A stretch of DNA of 64,000 nucleotides from Neoceratodus forsteri (Eukaryota; Chordata; Ceratodontiformes; Ceratodontidae). The position numbers and the translations under genes were made by a program. The stretch's first letter is position 1. Each line of letters begins with the position of its first letter. The stretch covers positions 1,009,497,501-1,009,561,500 of the forward strand of contig CM028129.1 in assembly GCA_016271365.2 (NCBI GenBank). The letters run 5' to 3'. The notes beneath the pieces are model-generated. The model did not search any database, was not told the DNA's origin, and saw only the letters and a program-made list of their open reading frames with translations. Below, in pieces: positions 1 to 10,612 of this stretch.

Positions 1-395
1 TTCCAAGTGTACCACTATTCTTTCTTTAAGCAGTGCCTCCATGATCTTACTCACTACTGAGGTGAGGTTGACCGGCCTATAGTTCCCTGCCTCCTCCCTA
101 CTACCACTTTTGTGTAGAAGGACTACATGCACCCTCCTCCAGTCCTCTGGAACCACTACTGTGTTGAGTGACTCTGTGAACAATGCTGCCAGAGGTGCCG
201 CTAGCTCTCTTCGCAGCTCCTTTAATATCCTCTGGTGTATGCCATCTGGCCCCATTGCTTTGTCCACCTTCAGTTTTGTGAGCTCCTTCAGGACTCTTTC
301 CACTGTGAATGGACTTGTGTTTACCTCTCCCCACCTTTCGTGTCTGTACCTTAGCTGTGGTCCCTGACCCTTCCCCTCTTTAGTGAATACTGAAC
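1..395 (-). pseudogene. CR1 LINE reverse transcriptase fragment (start of RT domain)
   Basis: Read on the minus strand, this encodes the entry into a CR1 RT domain. It runs from SVFTKEGKGQGPQ through DKAMGPDGIH and PLAALFTESLN to VPEDWRRVHVVLLHKSGSRE and NYRPVNLTSVVSKIME. These are the usual CR1 blocks before the catalytic FADD box. The 3' part lies outside the window to the left. It appears to belong to the same insertion as the linker at 2,079-2,568 and the endonuclease at 5,496-5,885: the linker ends in EILNKY and this piece begins with SVFT, which are adjacent in intact CR1 copies such as the one at 37,330. It is interrupted by the insert at 396-2,078. Confidence 0.85.
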
Positions 396-486
396 AGAGT
401 GTCTCAAGATAAGATAGGTTGGACTAGTGGGGGTAAGGGGAAGATTAGATGGGCCGGGAGGTCCTTTTCTGCCATCACCTTCTGTG
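396..486 (+). repeat. Short CR1-like 3' tail fragment, plus strand
   Basis: The stretch gggccgggaggtccttttct followed by gccatcaccttctgtgat resembles the CR1-C 3' terminus seen at about 38,985-39,030 (gggccttgcggtccttatct...gccgtcaacttctatg), in plus orientation. It sits at the left edge of the AT-rich insert that breaks the minus-strand CR1. A diverged CR1 subfamily tail is the simplest reading. It is short, so confidence is limited. Confidence 0.45.
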
Positions 487-2078
487 ATACAAGTATAAGT
501 TTGTTTATTGTTCGACACAAAGTCATTACAATTTATCACACAAGGAAACACAGAAAATCTGTAAAAACGACAGAATAATACAGGCATATATAGCTCTAAA
601 TAGATTGTAAAAAGCCATTAATTCCAAATATTTAAAAGAACAATTTAAAACCTATAGCTATCAAAATTGCATTGATTAAATGAATAATAGTCTCCTTATT
701 ACTAGAATGGTCCCATACAATTGTGTCCTACTTAATGACGTGCTTATCAGCTCTTATATATATATAGCTCAAAGCATTCAGAGATACACCAGGAAAATTG
801 CATATAACATAAAATATAATGGAATGTCCTACCTCTCACGAGCTACCATCAAACAGAGCAAATCATATAAGATAAAATGCTCTTTATCAGAACTTTCATA
901 TACAAAGCTAAAAATGGAAAAGCAGCTGAGGCCACACTGAGGTATATACAGTTAGAAGCTGAGTAGACAATATTATTCTGTCCATTCAGTTAAAAGCTGG
1001 AACATTTTCAAATCCAGACAGAAATGTTTATGAGTATAGGAACCCATGTTTACCACAGTCCCTAAACTTTTAGTGTTTCCTCCAAAGGTCAGCAGACACC
1101 AACATAACTCCATCTGCGGTTGAACTGCTCCAGGCTTTTACCTCACTACACATTGATTCAATCCCAAAATTGTGGGCTGCCTTAAATTTGATTAAGCAAG
1201 GGAGCACAACTTCATCCCGTTAGAAGCCGACTATATATAGGCCATATATTGCTTCAGTTAAAGGCCATTACTGGTCCTCCAAATACAAAATCTTCAGCAA
1301 GGGAGCCCATAATAAGGGTTCTTTAACAACCAAGTGCAGGACTATACCTGGACTTGTCCCAGCAACTCCAGAGCTTAATGAGTCGAGCTGAACAATTGGG
1401 AGGTCAACATAAAAGCCCATATTTGGATTAGGCTATATGGACCTGCATACTCACAGCAGTAATTATTAATTGTTGGAGTCTTTAACCTTACAGCTGCATG
1501 CTAATAAAAAAAATCCCAATTAAGTTTATATAATCAAACTAGTTTTTTCCAGATTTATGTATACAAATAAAACAGTATTGAAATAAATTCAAATCTAATA
1601 GCTCTCCTAGATCCTGGGAATTTAAGTAAGTTAACGAACATTAATAAATTTGAAGCACTAAAAAAGATAGACAAATATATGAAAAACTGTAAAACAGGCT
1701 TAGACACAGAAACGTTCAAGCTTTCATATATATTCAGCATGGAACACCAAAAAGTATACAAGTTTTCAGCTAAACAGAGTTACGACTCCATTTTAGTCAG
1801 GAGTCCGCTCATTTTTGAGACTAGCGTTCAAGGCTCCATTGGCTCAGCAATCCATTAATTAATGTATCACAGTTAAAGGGCTTTGTTTTTTAATGTTCAG
1901 GAGTCCATTACATTATCATTAGTAGAGACAAATTGGAAGCCACAAAACACCATTTAAATTACCTCTCTCTGTCTCTCAAACAGTGTCTATCGACAAACAT
2001 GATAAAATGCCAATTTTTAACATAAACACCTAAGACTCAAATTTTGGCAATGGATTTAAATGCTGATTCTATGATAAG
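487..2078. other. AT-rich non-coding insertion inside a CR1
   Basis: About 1.6 kb of AT-rich sequence with no convincing reading frame separates two pieces of one CR1 reading frame. Its left edge (aagtttgtttattgttcg) looks like the reverse complement of a LINE 3' terminus ending in caataaac, similar in style to the Rex1 ends at 52,113 and 62,030, so a minus-strand LINE 3' UTR is possible. The motif agataag or gataag occurs near both junctions and may be a target duplication. I do not recognise the family. Confidence 0.4.
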
Positions 2079-2568
2079 TATTTGTTCAGTATTTCTGCCT
2101 TTTCCATGTCTGCCTCCTTACACTCCCCTGTATCACCTTTGAGTCTTACAACCCCCCCCCCCGGTCTTCCTTGTTACACTAATGTACCTATAGAATGCCT
2201 TGTCCCTTTTCTTCAGTCCTGCGCCTTTGCTCTTCCTACAGCCTTCCTTGCTTCCCTTAGGTACACCTCCCTTTGAGTCTCCTTATATTTCCTGAAACCT
2301 GCCCTTTTGGCCCTTACCTTGTCTGCCACTTCTCTAAAGAACAACAGTAGTTTCCTCCTCCTTTTGCCCTTCTCTACCAACCTGATGCATTGGCTCGTCA
2401 CTTCCTCTATGGCTCCCTTCAGTTGTTCCCACTGCTCCTCAACTCCCCCTCTTATCACCCTTCTTGCCAATGCCTCTTTGATACAACTCCCCATTTTAGC
2501 AAAATCCGCCCTCCTAAAATCTAAGACCCTTGACTTTGTGTGACTAGACTGTGTCTCTGTCCCTATGC
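2079..2568 (-). pseudogene. CR1 endonuclease end and EN-RT linker
   Basis: The minus strand encodes SRVLDFRRADFAKMG, the block that ends the CR1 apurinic-type endonuclease. A basic linker follows (EKGKRRRKLLLFFREVADKV, AKRAGFRKYKE, LREARKAVGRAK), then a frame-shifted stretch with FYRYISVTRKTGG and KAEILNKY, which normally leads straight into the RT. The last part matches the start of the fragment at 1-395, and the first part matches the end of the endonuclease at 5,496-5,885 (SSDHHIVRFN). Frameshifts and stops are present. Function in a live element would be target nicking and reverse transcription. Confidence 0.75.
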
Positions 2569-3320
2569 TAACATAGACTTTGCAGCAGATAAGGACTGCC
2601 TGGCCCACCTAGTCTGCCCATTTCCTTACCTATTGGATAAGCTTCAGATCCTAGTTAACCAATAGCCTACTTCTTCCTACCCCCCCACCAGAATTGTCTT
2701 ATGTCTGTCCCATGCATTCTTGAATTCCCCCACTGTTTTCGACCCCACAACCTCCTCAGGAAGGCCGTTCCATGCGTCCACTACCCTGTCTGGAAAAATA
2801 CTTCCTCACATTGCCCCTGAGCTGCCCCCCCTCTATCTTCAAATTGTGTCTCCTTGTCCTTGCACATCTCTTTTTCTGAAAGATGCTACCCTCTTGGACT
2901 TTGTTGATTCCCTTGAGGTATTTGAACGTTTCTGTCATGTCCCCCCTCCTTTTCTCAAGGGCATACATATTAAGCTTCTTTAGTCTCTTTTCATATGGCT
3001 TCTGTTGCAGACCCTGCACCATTTTAGTTGCCCTCCTCTGGATTGCCTCCATCCTGTCTATGTCCTTGCAGAGACTGTGTCTCCAGAACTGCATGCAGTA
3101 CTCCAGATGGGGTCTCACCAACTGTTTGTACAGAGGGTTAACAACTTCCTGCTTTGTACTGGTGATGCCTCTCCCTATACATCCCAGTATCCCCCCAGCT
3201 ATCCTTACTGCCTTTTCACATTTCTTGCTTACCTTTAGGTCATCTGATATGAATACCCCCAGAGCCCTTTCCATTTGTGGTGTTGTTGATAACCCCCATG
3301 TGTTGTTGGAACTGTGCTTT
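2569..3320 (-). mobile_element. CR1-C LINE, 3' terminal fragment
   Basis: This is a 5'-truncated CR1. The minus strand reads the RT thumb and C-terminal region: ALGVFISDDLKVSKK, GGILGCIGRGIT, YKQLVRPHLEYCMQFW, AIQRRATKMVQGLQQ and KKLNMYALEKRRGDMTETFK. A short 3' UTR follows with the CR1-C end (taacatagactttgcagcag...cagtctgccc). It lies between the endonuclease and linker pieces of an older minus-strand CR1 and so probably inserted there. Several frame breaks make it non-functional. Confidence 0.85.
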
Positions 3321-3334
3321 TTTTTTTTCCCTCC

Positions 3335-3570
3335 AGTTTCCCATTAGCAGATTATAAAGATCTGCCACTAGAGGGACATTAGTTCTTTTGTGACGTCCTG
3401 TTCCTTCAGTTTTCCTACATCCTTGTATCTACTTGTACTTCTCCCTTGCTTTTACAACTGCATCCCCTACAGGGACATACACTAATCTTTTGCTCACCCA
3501 GGTGTGCTTTCTCTGTCCCCTTCCTGGGTTTGAACCCCTGACCCTCCACTCTGGAAGCTTACACCCTATC
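3335..3570 (-). repeat. Possible tRNA-headed SINE fragment
   Basis: On the minus strand there is a good RNA polymerase III B-box (ggttcaaaccc at about 3,527-3,537), preceded by gtaagcttccagagtggagg. This suggests a tRNA-derived SINE head. It differs from the longer SINE family at 15,328, 16,438, 24,985, 47,750 and 58,610. The remainder has no coding potential. It could also be part of the 5' flank of the neighbouring CR1 pieces. Confidence 0.3.
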
Positions 3571-5495
3571 TAACATACTAAAATACTAAAAGCCAGCAGA
3601 ATAGACGTATTGGTCTGCCATGTCTGCTCAGTTGCCAGCCCCCTACTGGGTGCTCACTTCTCCACCCCCCGCCCCCAGAAAGAGTCTTCCCCAGCTTCAG
3701 TTTCCTCCTGTGCCTGTCCCACCCCTTTTTGAATGCCCCTACTGTGCCCTCCTCCACCAGACTCCTGGGTAGTGCATTCCACGACCCTCTCAGTGAAGTA
3801 GTGTTTCCTACGCTCCCCCTGTATTTCCGCCCTTCAGTTTCCACTCCTGCCCCTAGTTATTCTCCCTTCTTTAGCCTGAACACTTCCTTGGCTCCACCCT
3901 TATTTATCCCCTTTACATACTTGAAGACCTCTATCATGTCCCCCTGTCCCTCCTCTCCTCCAGTGCATAGAGTCCATGCTCTTCCAGCCTCTCCTCATAG
4001 GGCTTCTCCCCCCCCCCCCGTACCTTGAATCATCCTGGTTGCCCTCCTTTGGACCCTCTCCAGCAGTGCTGTGTCTTTCTTAAGGTGAGGTCAGTAGAAC
4101 TGCACACAGTACTCGAGATGCGGCCTGACCAGGGCATTATACAGAGGGAGGATCACCTCCCTCCTGTTGGATGTAATCCCCTTGGCTGTGCAGCCCAACA
4201 TTCTGTTTGCTTTTGCTGCCATTCTTTGACAGTTCTCAGTGTTATTAATTTTGACATCCACCACCCGTAGATCCCTCTCGCCCGATGTGGCTTGCAGTGT
4301 GACCCCCCCCCCCCGGGGTGTATCGATGGCCCGGGTTTCTGACTCCCAGATGCAGTGCCTTACATTTCCCTGCATTAAGCCTCAATCTCAACCTTCTGAC
4401 CACCTATCCAGGTCCCCCTGGAGAGCCTCTCTCCCTTCCTCCCCATCCACCAGCGCTCCCGGTTTTGAGTCGTCCGCAAAGAGACTCGGCCTACTCCTAA
4501 CACCCCTCCCTATGTCCGAGACATAGGCAAGAAGTCCAGGTAGAGGATGTCTGCCGGCCTATGTCGGTCCAGGGCACCCATCACCCAGCTGTAAAACTCC
4601 ACAAGGTTGATCTGGCATGATCTCCCTGGGACAAAACCATACCGCTTATCATCCAGGTGCCCCAACCTTTCCAGCTGCCCCCCCAAGCCTCTCCTTGATA
4701 ATGCTCTCCATTACTTTGCCCACAACAGACGTTGGGCTGACAGGCCTGTAATTCCCCATCTCATCTCTAGATCCCCCTTTGTGGATAGGCACTACATGGG
4801 CCACCCGCCAGTCTTGAGGCACCCATCCTGTCTGCAGAGAGATGTTGAAGAGTGCAGCCAGTGGAGCTGCCAGCACATCAGTCAGTTCTTTCATAACCCT
4901 CGGATGCAACCCATCCAGTCCCGGCGCCTTCTCAGTCTTTAGTGACAGGAGGGCCTCCCTCACCCTATCCATTGTGATTTCTCCCTCCCAACCCACCTCC
5001 TCATGCAACCTCCCTCCCCTCTATATTTGGCCCAACCCTACCCAAGCCTTTTCCGTTCCTCCAGATTCCAACTGACCTCCCAATTTTGTGGCCCCCTTCC
5101 TCCCGTCGAGGTAGAGGGCCCCCTCCCTCGGTAAAGATCGAGGCAAAGCATTCATTTAGTACCTCTGCTTGCTCCCCTGCCTCCTGAGCCCATTCCTCCC
5201 CAGTCCTAATCCTGCTGATCTATGCCCTCGCTTTCCCATATATATCTTTAGAACCCCTTGCCCCCGGATATCCCAGGCCAGGTTTTACTCCATCCTTGCC
5301 TTGACCCCTCTCACCACTTTGGTGGCCCTCCTAGCCAGCAACTCGTACTCTTCCTGCTCCCTTTACCCCCTTGAGCACTTAAAACGTGTGCAGGCAGCCT
5401 TTTTATCCCTCACCGCCTCCTGTACCTCCCTGGTCTACCAACACGGCTTGCTGGCCCTACATTGCTTTCGCCTTACTTTTGCACATGACCTAGTA
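3571..5495 (-). mobile_element. CR1-A LINE, 5'-truncated copy
   Basis: The 3' end is at the left (aacatactaaaatactaaaa, complement of the CR1-A terminus gcattttagtatgttag seen at 13,560). On the minus strand the reading frame covers the basic EN-RT linker (KPCW, KCSRG, EYELLARRATK), RT entry (EKAPGLDGLHPRVMKELTD, VPQDWRVAHVVPIHKGGSRD, GNYRPVS), the late RT region (INNTENCQRMAAKANRMLGC, GITSNRREVILPLYNALVRP) and the C-terminal tail near 3,578-3,844. Poly-C tracts at 4,009 and 4,303 and several indels break the frame. The element stops inside the linker at about 5,495, where a different CR1's endonuclease resumes. Confidence 0.85.
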
Positions 5496-5885
5496 GCCAT
5501 TAAACCGCACTATGTGATGGTCACTTGAACCCAGTTGACCTTCCACCTGGACGTCTGTGATTCTGTCCCCATTGGTCAGTACTTGGTCCAGAATTACCCT
5601 GTCTCTGGTGGGATCAATCACTAGCTGTCTTGGGCCTTCTCCCTGTAGGGAATCCAGGATGTCTTGGCTCCTGGTTGATGCTGCTGCTGGGATGATCCAG
5701 TTCATGTCTGGAATATTGAAATCACCCAGCAGTAATACCACACCTTTTGCTGTCATCATGTGAATTTGATCCCCTAGATCCCTATTTCACTCCTCCACCT
5801 GTGTTGGAGGCCTGTAGATCACCGCCGCTCAGATTGCTGTGCCATTGCCTGGCTCAAAGGTGACCCACCATTTCAAGGAATTTAC
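5496..5885 (-). pseudogene. CR1 endonuclease fragment (older host element)
   Basis: The minus strand reads PGNGTAI, VIYRPPTQVEE, VLLLGDFNIPDMNWI, VIDPTRDRVILDQVLTNGDR and QLGSSDHHIVRF. GDFN and SDHH are the metal and catalytic blocks of the AP-type endonuclease of CR1 LINEs. The wording follows the CR1-C type (compare 36,580-36,790) rather than CR1-A. I take it as the 5' part of the minus-strand CR1 that continues at 2,568 and 395. An in-frame stop follows NGY at the junction with CR1-A. Confidence 0.7.
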
Positions 5886-5964
5886 CACATTACATAATAG
5901 CAGACAAGGACCACAGATCCGGAAGACCTAGATGTAGGCAAAGATGTAGGTTCAGAATTTCCAC

Positions 5965-6612
5965 CCTTTTTTTTTTTTCTTTTGATTGGGTGACTAGGGA
6001 AGTAAATCGGGGAGGGGCTGTAGACGTTGCCTACCTAGATGGGGGGGTGACCAGCAGGGTACCGCAGGGATCAATACTGGGATCAGTTCTGTTCAGTGTC
6101 TTCATTAGAGACACTGCAGAGGGGCTGGAAGGAAAGGTCTGCTTGTTTGCAGATGACACCAAGATCTGCAACAGGGTGGATACTCCAGAAGGGGTGCAGA
6201 AAATGAAGATGGACCTGGAAAAGCTTGAAAGATGGAGATGTGACAACTGAGGTTCAGTGCAAAGAAGTGCAAAATACTACACCTGGGTAAAGGGAACCCT
6301 GGGGAGAACTATGGGTTTTGGGGGGGGGGGACTGACTGGCACCAAGGAGGAAAGCGACCTAGGGGTTAGCTCTGATGGCCTTAAGGTATCAAAGCAGTGT
6401 GCAAAGGCAGCGGGGAGGGCCGGTGGCATACTGGGGTGCATAGGCAGGGGTATCACTAGCAGGAGGTGGTGATGCCATTGTATTAAGCATTAGTAAGGCC
6501 TCACCCGGGAGTACTGCATGCAGTTCTGGAGGCCACAACTGCACAAGGACATAAGGTGGAGACTGTCCAGAGAAGGGTGACAAAGATAGTGCAGAGCTTG
6601 CACCACAGAACA
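5965..6612 (+). pseudogene. CR1-C LINE RT, left half of an interrupted element
   Basis: The plus strand reads DWVTREVNRGGAVDVAYLD, then jumps to GGVTSRVPQGSILGSVLF, missing about 60 codons including SKAFDTVPH. It continues through [14 protein letters not shown] (catalytic FADD present), DLGVSSDGLKVSKQCAKAAG, AGGILGCIGRGITSR and QRRVTKIVQSLHHRTY. The sentence is cut after HHRTY by a minus-strand Rex1-type LINE and resumes at 14,904 with HEERLRDLNMYSLEERR. The reading frame is broken in several places, including the G-run at 6,320. Confidence 0.85.
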
Positions 6613-8870
6613 TATTTATTTAAGTCTCAGATTACATATACCTTTGTGCTAAGAGCTCTTTTACAAAGGTTCCACATCAGTAGAAAGGACAACAGATTAA
6701 ACAGGACAGTAAAGTGCGATACAATAAAGTGTAAATAGGAGGTACAAAAATCCTAATGGCCACAAAATCATAAAGGCCAGTCAATGTAAAACAGACACAT
6801 TTTTCTAATTAGTTTCAGGCACAGGAAAATGCATACTGTACATTGATATCGACCAGCAGGCTTTGTCAAGACAAACGGGTACAGGATGTAGGAAGAGATG
6901 TGGGAGGGTGGGCTGGGAAGAGTAAGAGGGGAGTGGGAGTGGGGTACATGAGGAGAGGTGGGGCAAGGGTGGGGGGAGGAAGGGTGGAGGTGAGGTAGTG
7001 GGGATGCAGGGGGAGGGGCAGGAGGCAAGAGTGCTGAGTTACTATGAAAGAGGTCAAGTGCTAAGGTCGAGGTTTGGGGAAAACATGGTTAAGGGAGACA
7101 GTCACAGGTGCTAGCTGTAGAGAGTAGTGACTGAAGCTTGGATGAACAGGCCCAGCTTAGTTTCGGAGATGTCACTGTTGAAAGCATTCATCCAGAGGTG
7201 GGGCCCTGTAGGAGAACGATCTTTGCCCCTGGGTGGTTCGGCGATGAGGGACCTGTAGGAACTGAGATTCAGAATCTCTGGTGCGGTGTGGATTACGAGG
7301 GGGGCATAGAAGATCTTGTACTCTAGGTGGCAAGAGGCCTAAGGTTATTTTCTTGGCCATCATACACGTTTGGTATTTGATGCGATTTTTAAGCTGTAGC
7401 CAACTGGTTAGGGCATAGAGGTCACACATGTGAGTGAGCTGGTGGGCTCCTGAGACAAGACGACATGCCTTGTTAAGAGCAGTGGAGATATGCCGGAGGG
7501 CGGTATCGGTCACAGAGCCATAGATGATCAATCCATAGTTATAGAAGTAATAGAGCTCTGTATAGCTATCCTTAAGGTTTCAGGGGTCGGTGATAGTCTG
7601 TGTCTGTAGAGTAGACCAATACGAATATTTACAGCTTTAGTAACGTTATCGGTGTGCACCCCATATGATAGGTTGCTGTCTGTGGTGACTCCAAGATACT
7701 TAAAGAATTGTACCTGTTCGAGGGCAGTACCAAGGCAGTTAGTGAGAGTCAGAGGATGTTGCCTGTGCTTGTTATGGGAGTTGCTGAAGAGCATAAGCTT
7801 AGTTTTTTTTCTTTTTTTTTTTTCAATAGTTTAGTATCAACTTGTGATGACTAAGCCATTTCACTACAGAGGCAAATTAGAGTTGTAGCTGGTTCTCAAG
7901 GGGTGTAGGCTCCGGGTGAGTTGTGTAAATTATGGCATCAGCTGCATAGAGTAGGATTTGTTCAAGGCAGGAGCTTGGAAGACTGTTTAGAAAGAGACTA
8001 AATAGGAGTGGGCCCAGGATGGACCCTTGAGGGAACCCCAGAGCAAACAGGTCTTGAGTCAGAGAGGACGTAGACAATTTTGACTTGAGTGCGGTTGTTC
8101 AGATAACTTTTAAACCAGGCAGTGAAGTCAGAGGAGAGGTCTGAATTAAGTAGTTCCAGTAGTAGACGGTGATGGACTGTGTTGAATGCTTTTGTCAAGT
8201 CAATGAAGGCAGCACCATCTAATTGACCATGGTCCAGGGAGCTGTGTATAGAACAGGTGAACTCCATAAGGACCAAGGTGGTGCTATGCCCTTTTCTGAA
8301 CCCATGTTGTTGGGCGCGTAGGATCTTATGTTTGACAAGATGTTCAGTAAGCTGGTCCACTACAATGCGTTCAAGAGCCTTAGAGAGAGGTGGTAATATG
8401 GAGATAGGCCGGTAGTTCACATGAAGAGTCCTGTCTCCACTTTTGTAGACTGAGGTAACCGTGGCTGACTTCCATTTATTGGGGAACTGTTTGAGTCTAA
8501 ATGAGAGGTTAAAGGCGCTAACACTTCCTCAAGAGTAAGGGACATCAGTGTGAGGTCAAGGGAGTCCCCACTATGTCTAGATTTACCAGTTGCTTTATGA
8601 GTGTATTTTCAGGCTTCATGCAACGAGACTTCTTTGAAGTAGAAAGGCGGATGACTGGTTGTTGGGGGAGAGCTTACAGGATTGGCCGGGGTGACATCTG
8701 TATCAAAGTCTGGTGGAAGAACACTGCTAAGGTCCATGAATGCATTATTAAAGGTACTGGCAATAGTTTGCAGTGGTCGAGGAGCTGTCTACACTTCTGG
8801 AAGTTTCTGTGGGGGCTGTGACTGCTGTTTCAGTTAATTCTGTTTGAGTTTAAAGTGAAGTGAGCTGGGA
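6613..8870 (-). mobile_element. Rex1/L2-type LINE R2, 3' half (RT and 3' UTR)
   Basis: The minus strand encodes an RT of the CR1 superfamily that I place near Rex1: MNYRPISILPPLSKALERIV, LRAQQHGFRKGHSTTLVLME, DLTKAFNTVHHRLLLELL, QGSILGPLLFSLFLN and then YAADAIIY. The last is the catalytic box with the first Asp of YADD changed to Ala (7,937-7,948). FFKYLGVTTDSNLSYGVHTD and a C-terminal piece (HISTALNKACRLVSGAHQLT) follow. A 3' UTR of about 560 bp ends at 6,613 in an A/T tail. The 5' half of the same element lies at 13,576-14,903, beyond an inserted CR1-A. Nonsense and frame changes show it is dead. Confidence 0.8.
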
Positions 8871-9520
8871 TTGTGTTGCCAGGGCTGATACACTCGTGAG
8901 AGTCGGGTGTGGGCCCTAATCCCACTCCTCTCTCCCCAGAGCACAGCTCATTTATAGTGGAACACCTGCCCTGCAATTGGAGGAAGAGGCTTCAGGTGCA
9001 GCTCATGTAGTTCTACCCAGTAATGTAGCCACGGGGCAGGGAAAAAGCATAGGTTGGTCCCAAATAGGAGTGCAGCATCCACAGTGAATTACTGATTAGT
9101 GGGACAGTTGGATATTGTGGAAGGCTTTAAACTGCAATATATAAGGTCAACTTTCTGTTAGAGGCTATGCTAGGAGTAGTGTTGTGATGATGGGGAAGGA
9201 ACCACATATCACTAGAGCAGGTATCTTTGGGTGGGTAGTTGGGTGCACAGGGTGTGGTGAGGCCATGATACTGGACTAGGCTTGGAAGTTTGGGGGATGC
9301 TCAGTGTGCCACCAGCTGGCACAGCTAAGGAGGAGGTTGAGGGATCCAAGGCATGTGGGGGAGACTGGAAGGTAGGAGGCAAGCGGTCACCTACATGGAA
9401 GCACTAGGTGCTGGGGCCTCCCAAGCTGGGGGAGGAGTGCAGAGAGGTGCTCACACTAGGAGAGAAGGGAAGAGGGTACACAGGGGGCTTTAGGGGACCC
9501 TTGCAGGTGGGGCCCAAAAG

Positions 9521-10555
9521 GTGGAAATTTCTACAGCCGTAGGCAAGAGTCTGGGGGTCCTCAAAGGAAACAGAGAGGCAGTAGGGACAGAGGGGGCACT
9601 AGGGGATTGGCTAAGGCTCACAAATTGTTTTAATCCTCTACGCCCATTGGTAGAAGAGGGGTGTGTGGGAGAGGAGGAGGAGGAGGATAATGATGCTGTT
9701 GCTGGTGAAGTTGGGGCAGGGACAGATAGAAAGGGTGCAGGGGGCAAGAAGCAAGGGCACAATAGAGGGCATCCCGGACAGGATGGTGGAAGAGGGGTTG
9801 GAGGGTAGAAGAAAAAGGAGGATCAGGGGAACAAGGAGGAGGCTGATGGTGTGGAACGAGAGTACGACAGGCAGGAAGGCACAGGACGTAAATGGGATGA
9901 TAGCGAGCAGAAAGCCAAGTAGGCAAACGGGTAGGATGGATGGATTAGTAAGGAGTGGGGAAAGAGATATAGAGAGGGATACTCAGGTGGGGGGATAAAG
10001 AAGGCCAGGACACGGGTAGAGGAGGTGACCAGGGACAGTAGTGAAGGCGCTACATTCAACACCCAGATTGTGGGAGGTGCGAGCAGCTGGTTGATGGGAG
10101 AATCCGGATGAAGGGATGAGGAGGGGTATGGAAGGAGGGGGAACCTGAGGGGTGAACAGGGAGATAAGGGGGAGGTTGGAGTACTGCTATTGGGGGACTC
10201 CATGATCAGAGGCATCCAGTGGGAGGGGCAGGAGGAGGGAAAAACCTGTCAGATCAGAACCAAATGCCACCCAGGCCTGACGGTGCACAAGGCCAAGCAT
10301 GAGTTATTTTCACTGGCAAGGGAATGCGGGGGGACCCCGGACATTCTAGTGCGCTTGGGGACAAATGAAATAAATGGAAATAGTGAACTAGAAATTCAGG
10401 CAAGGTTCTGGGAGTTGGCCAGGGTATGCCTTTCCAGTGGCTGTAAGATCTCCTTTTCCGAAATCCTGCGGGTACCAAGGGCTAATGGGGAGAACAAGAA
10501 GAAGATTAGGGAGATGAATCAGTGGCTTAGGAAGTGGTGTGGGGAATTGGGGTAG
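9521..10555 (+). pseudogene. CR1-A ORF1 with SGNH/GDSL-type esterase domain
   Basis: In CR1 elements the first ORF carries an esterase-like domain (established for the family). Here an upstream part reads RLTNCFNPLRPLVEE followed by an acidic run (GEEEEEDND). After frame breaks, 10,180-10,555 reads VLLLGDSMIRGI (nucleophile block GDS at 10,193-10,201), then DILVRLGTNEING at about 10,340-10,378, the position of the GxND block but with Glu for Asp. ISFSEILRVPRANGENKKKI and MNQWLRKWCGELG follow. The final DxxH block is lost before the stop near 10,555. ORF2 begins about 50 bp further on. Confidence 0.7.
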
Positions 10556-10612
10556 GAGCTGAGAAATGGGAGCTCAAGGGGGAGAAAGGAAAGGAGGGAG
10601 AAGGGGTGGAGA

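Noticed and set aside
9630..9998. Charged frames (EEEEED, GRRKRR) resembling a nuclear protein
   Set aside because: They are purine-rich ORF1 and leader sequence of CR1-A, immediately upstream of its esterase domain.
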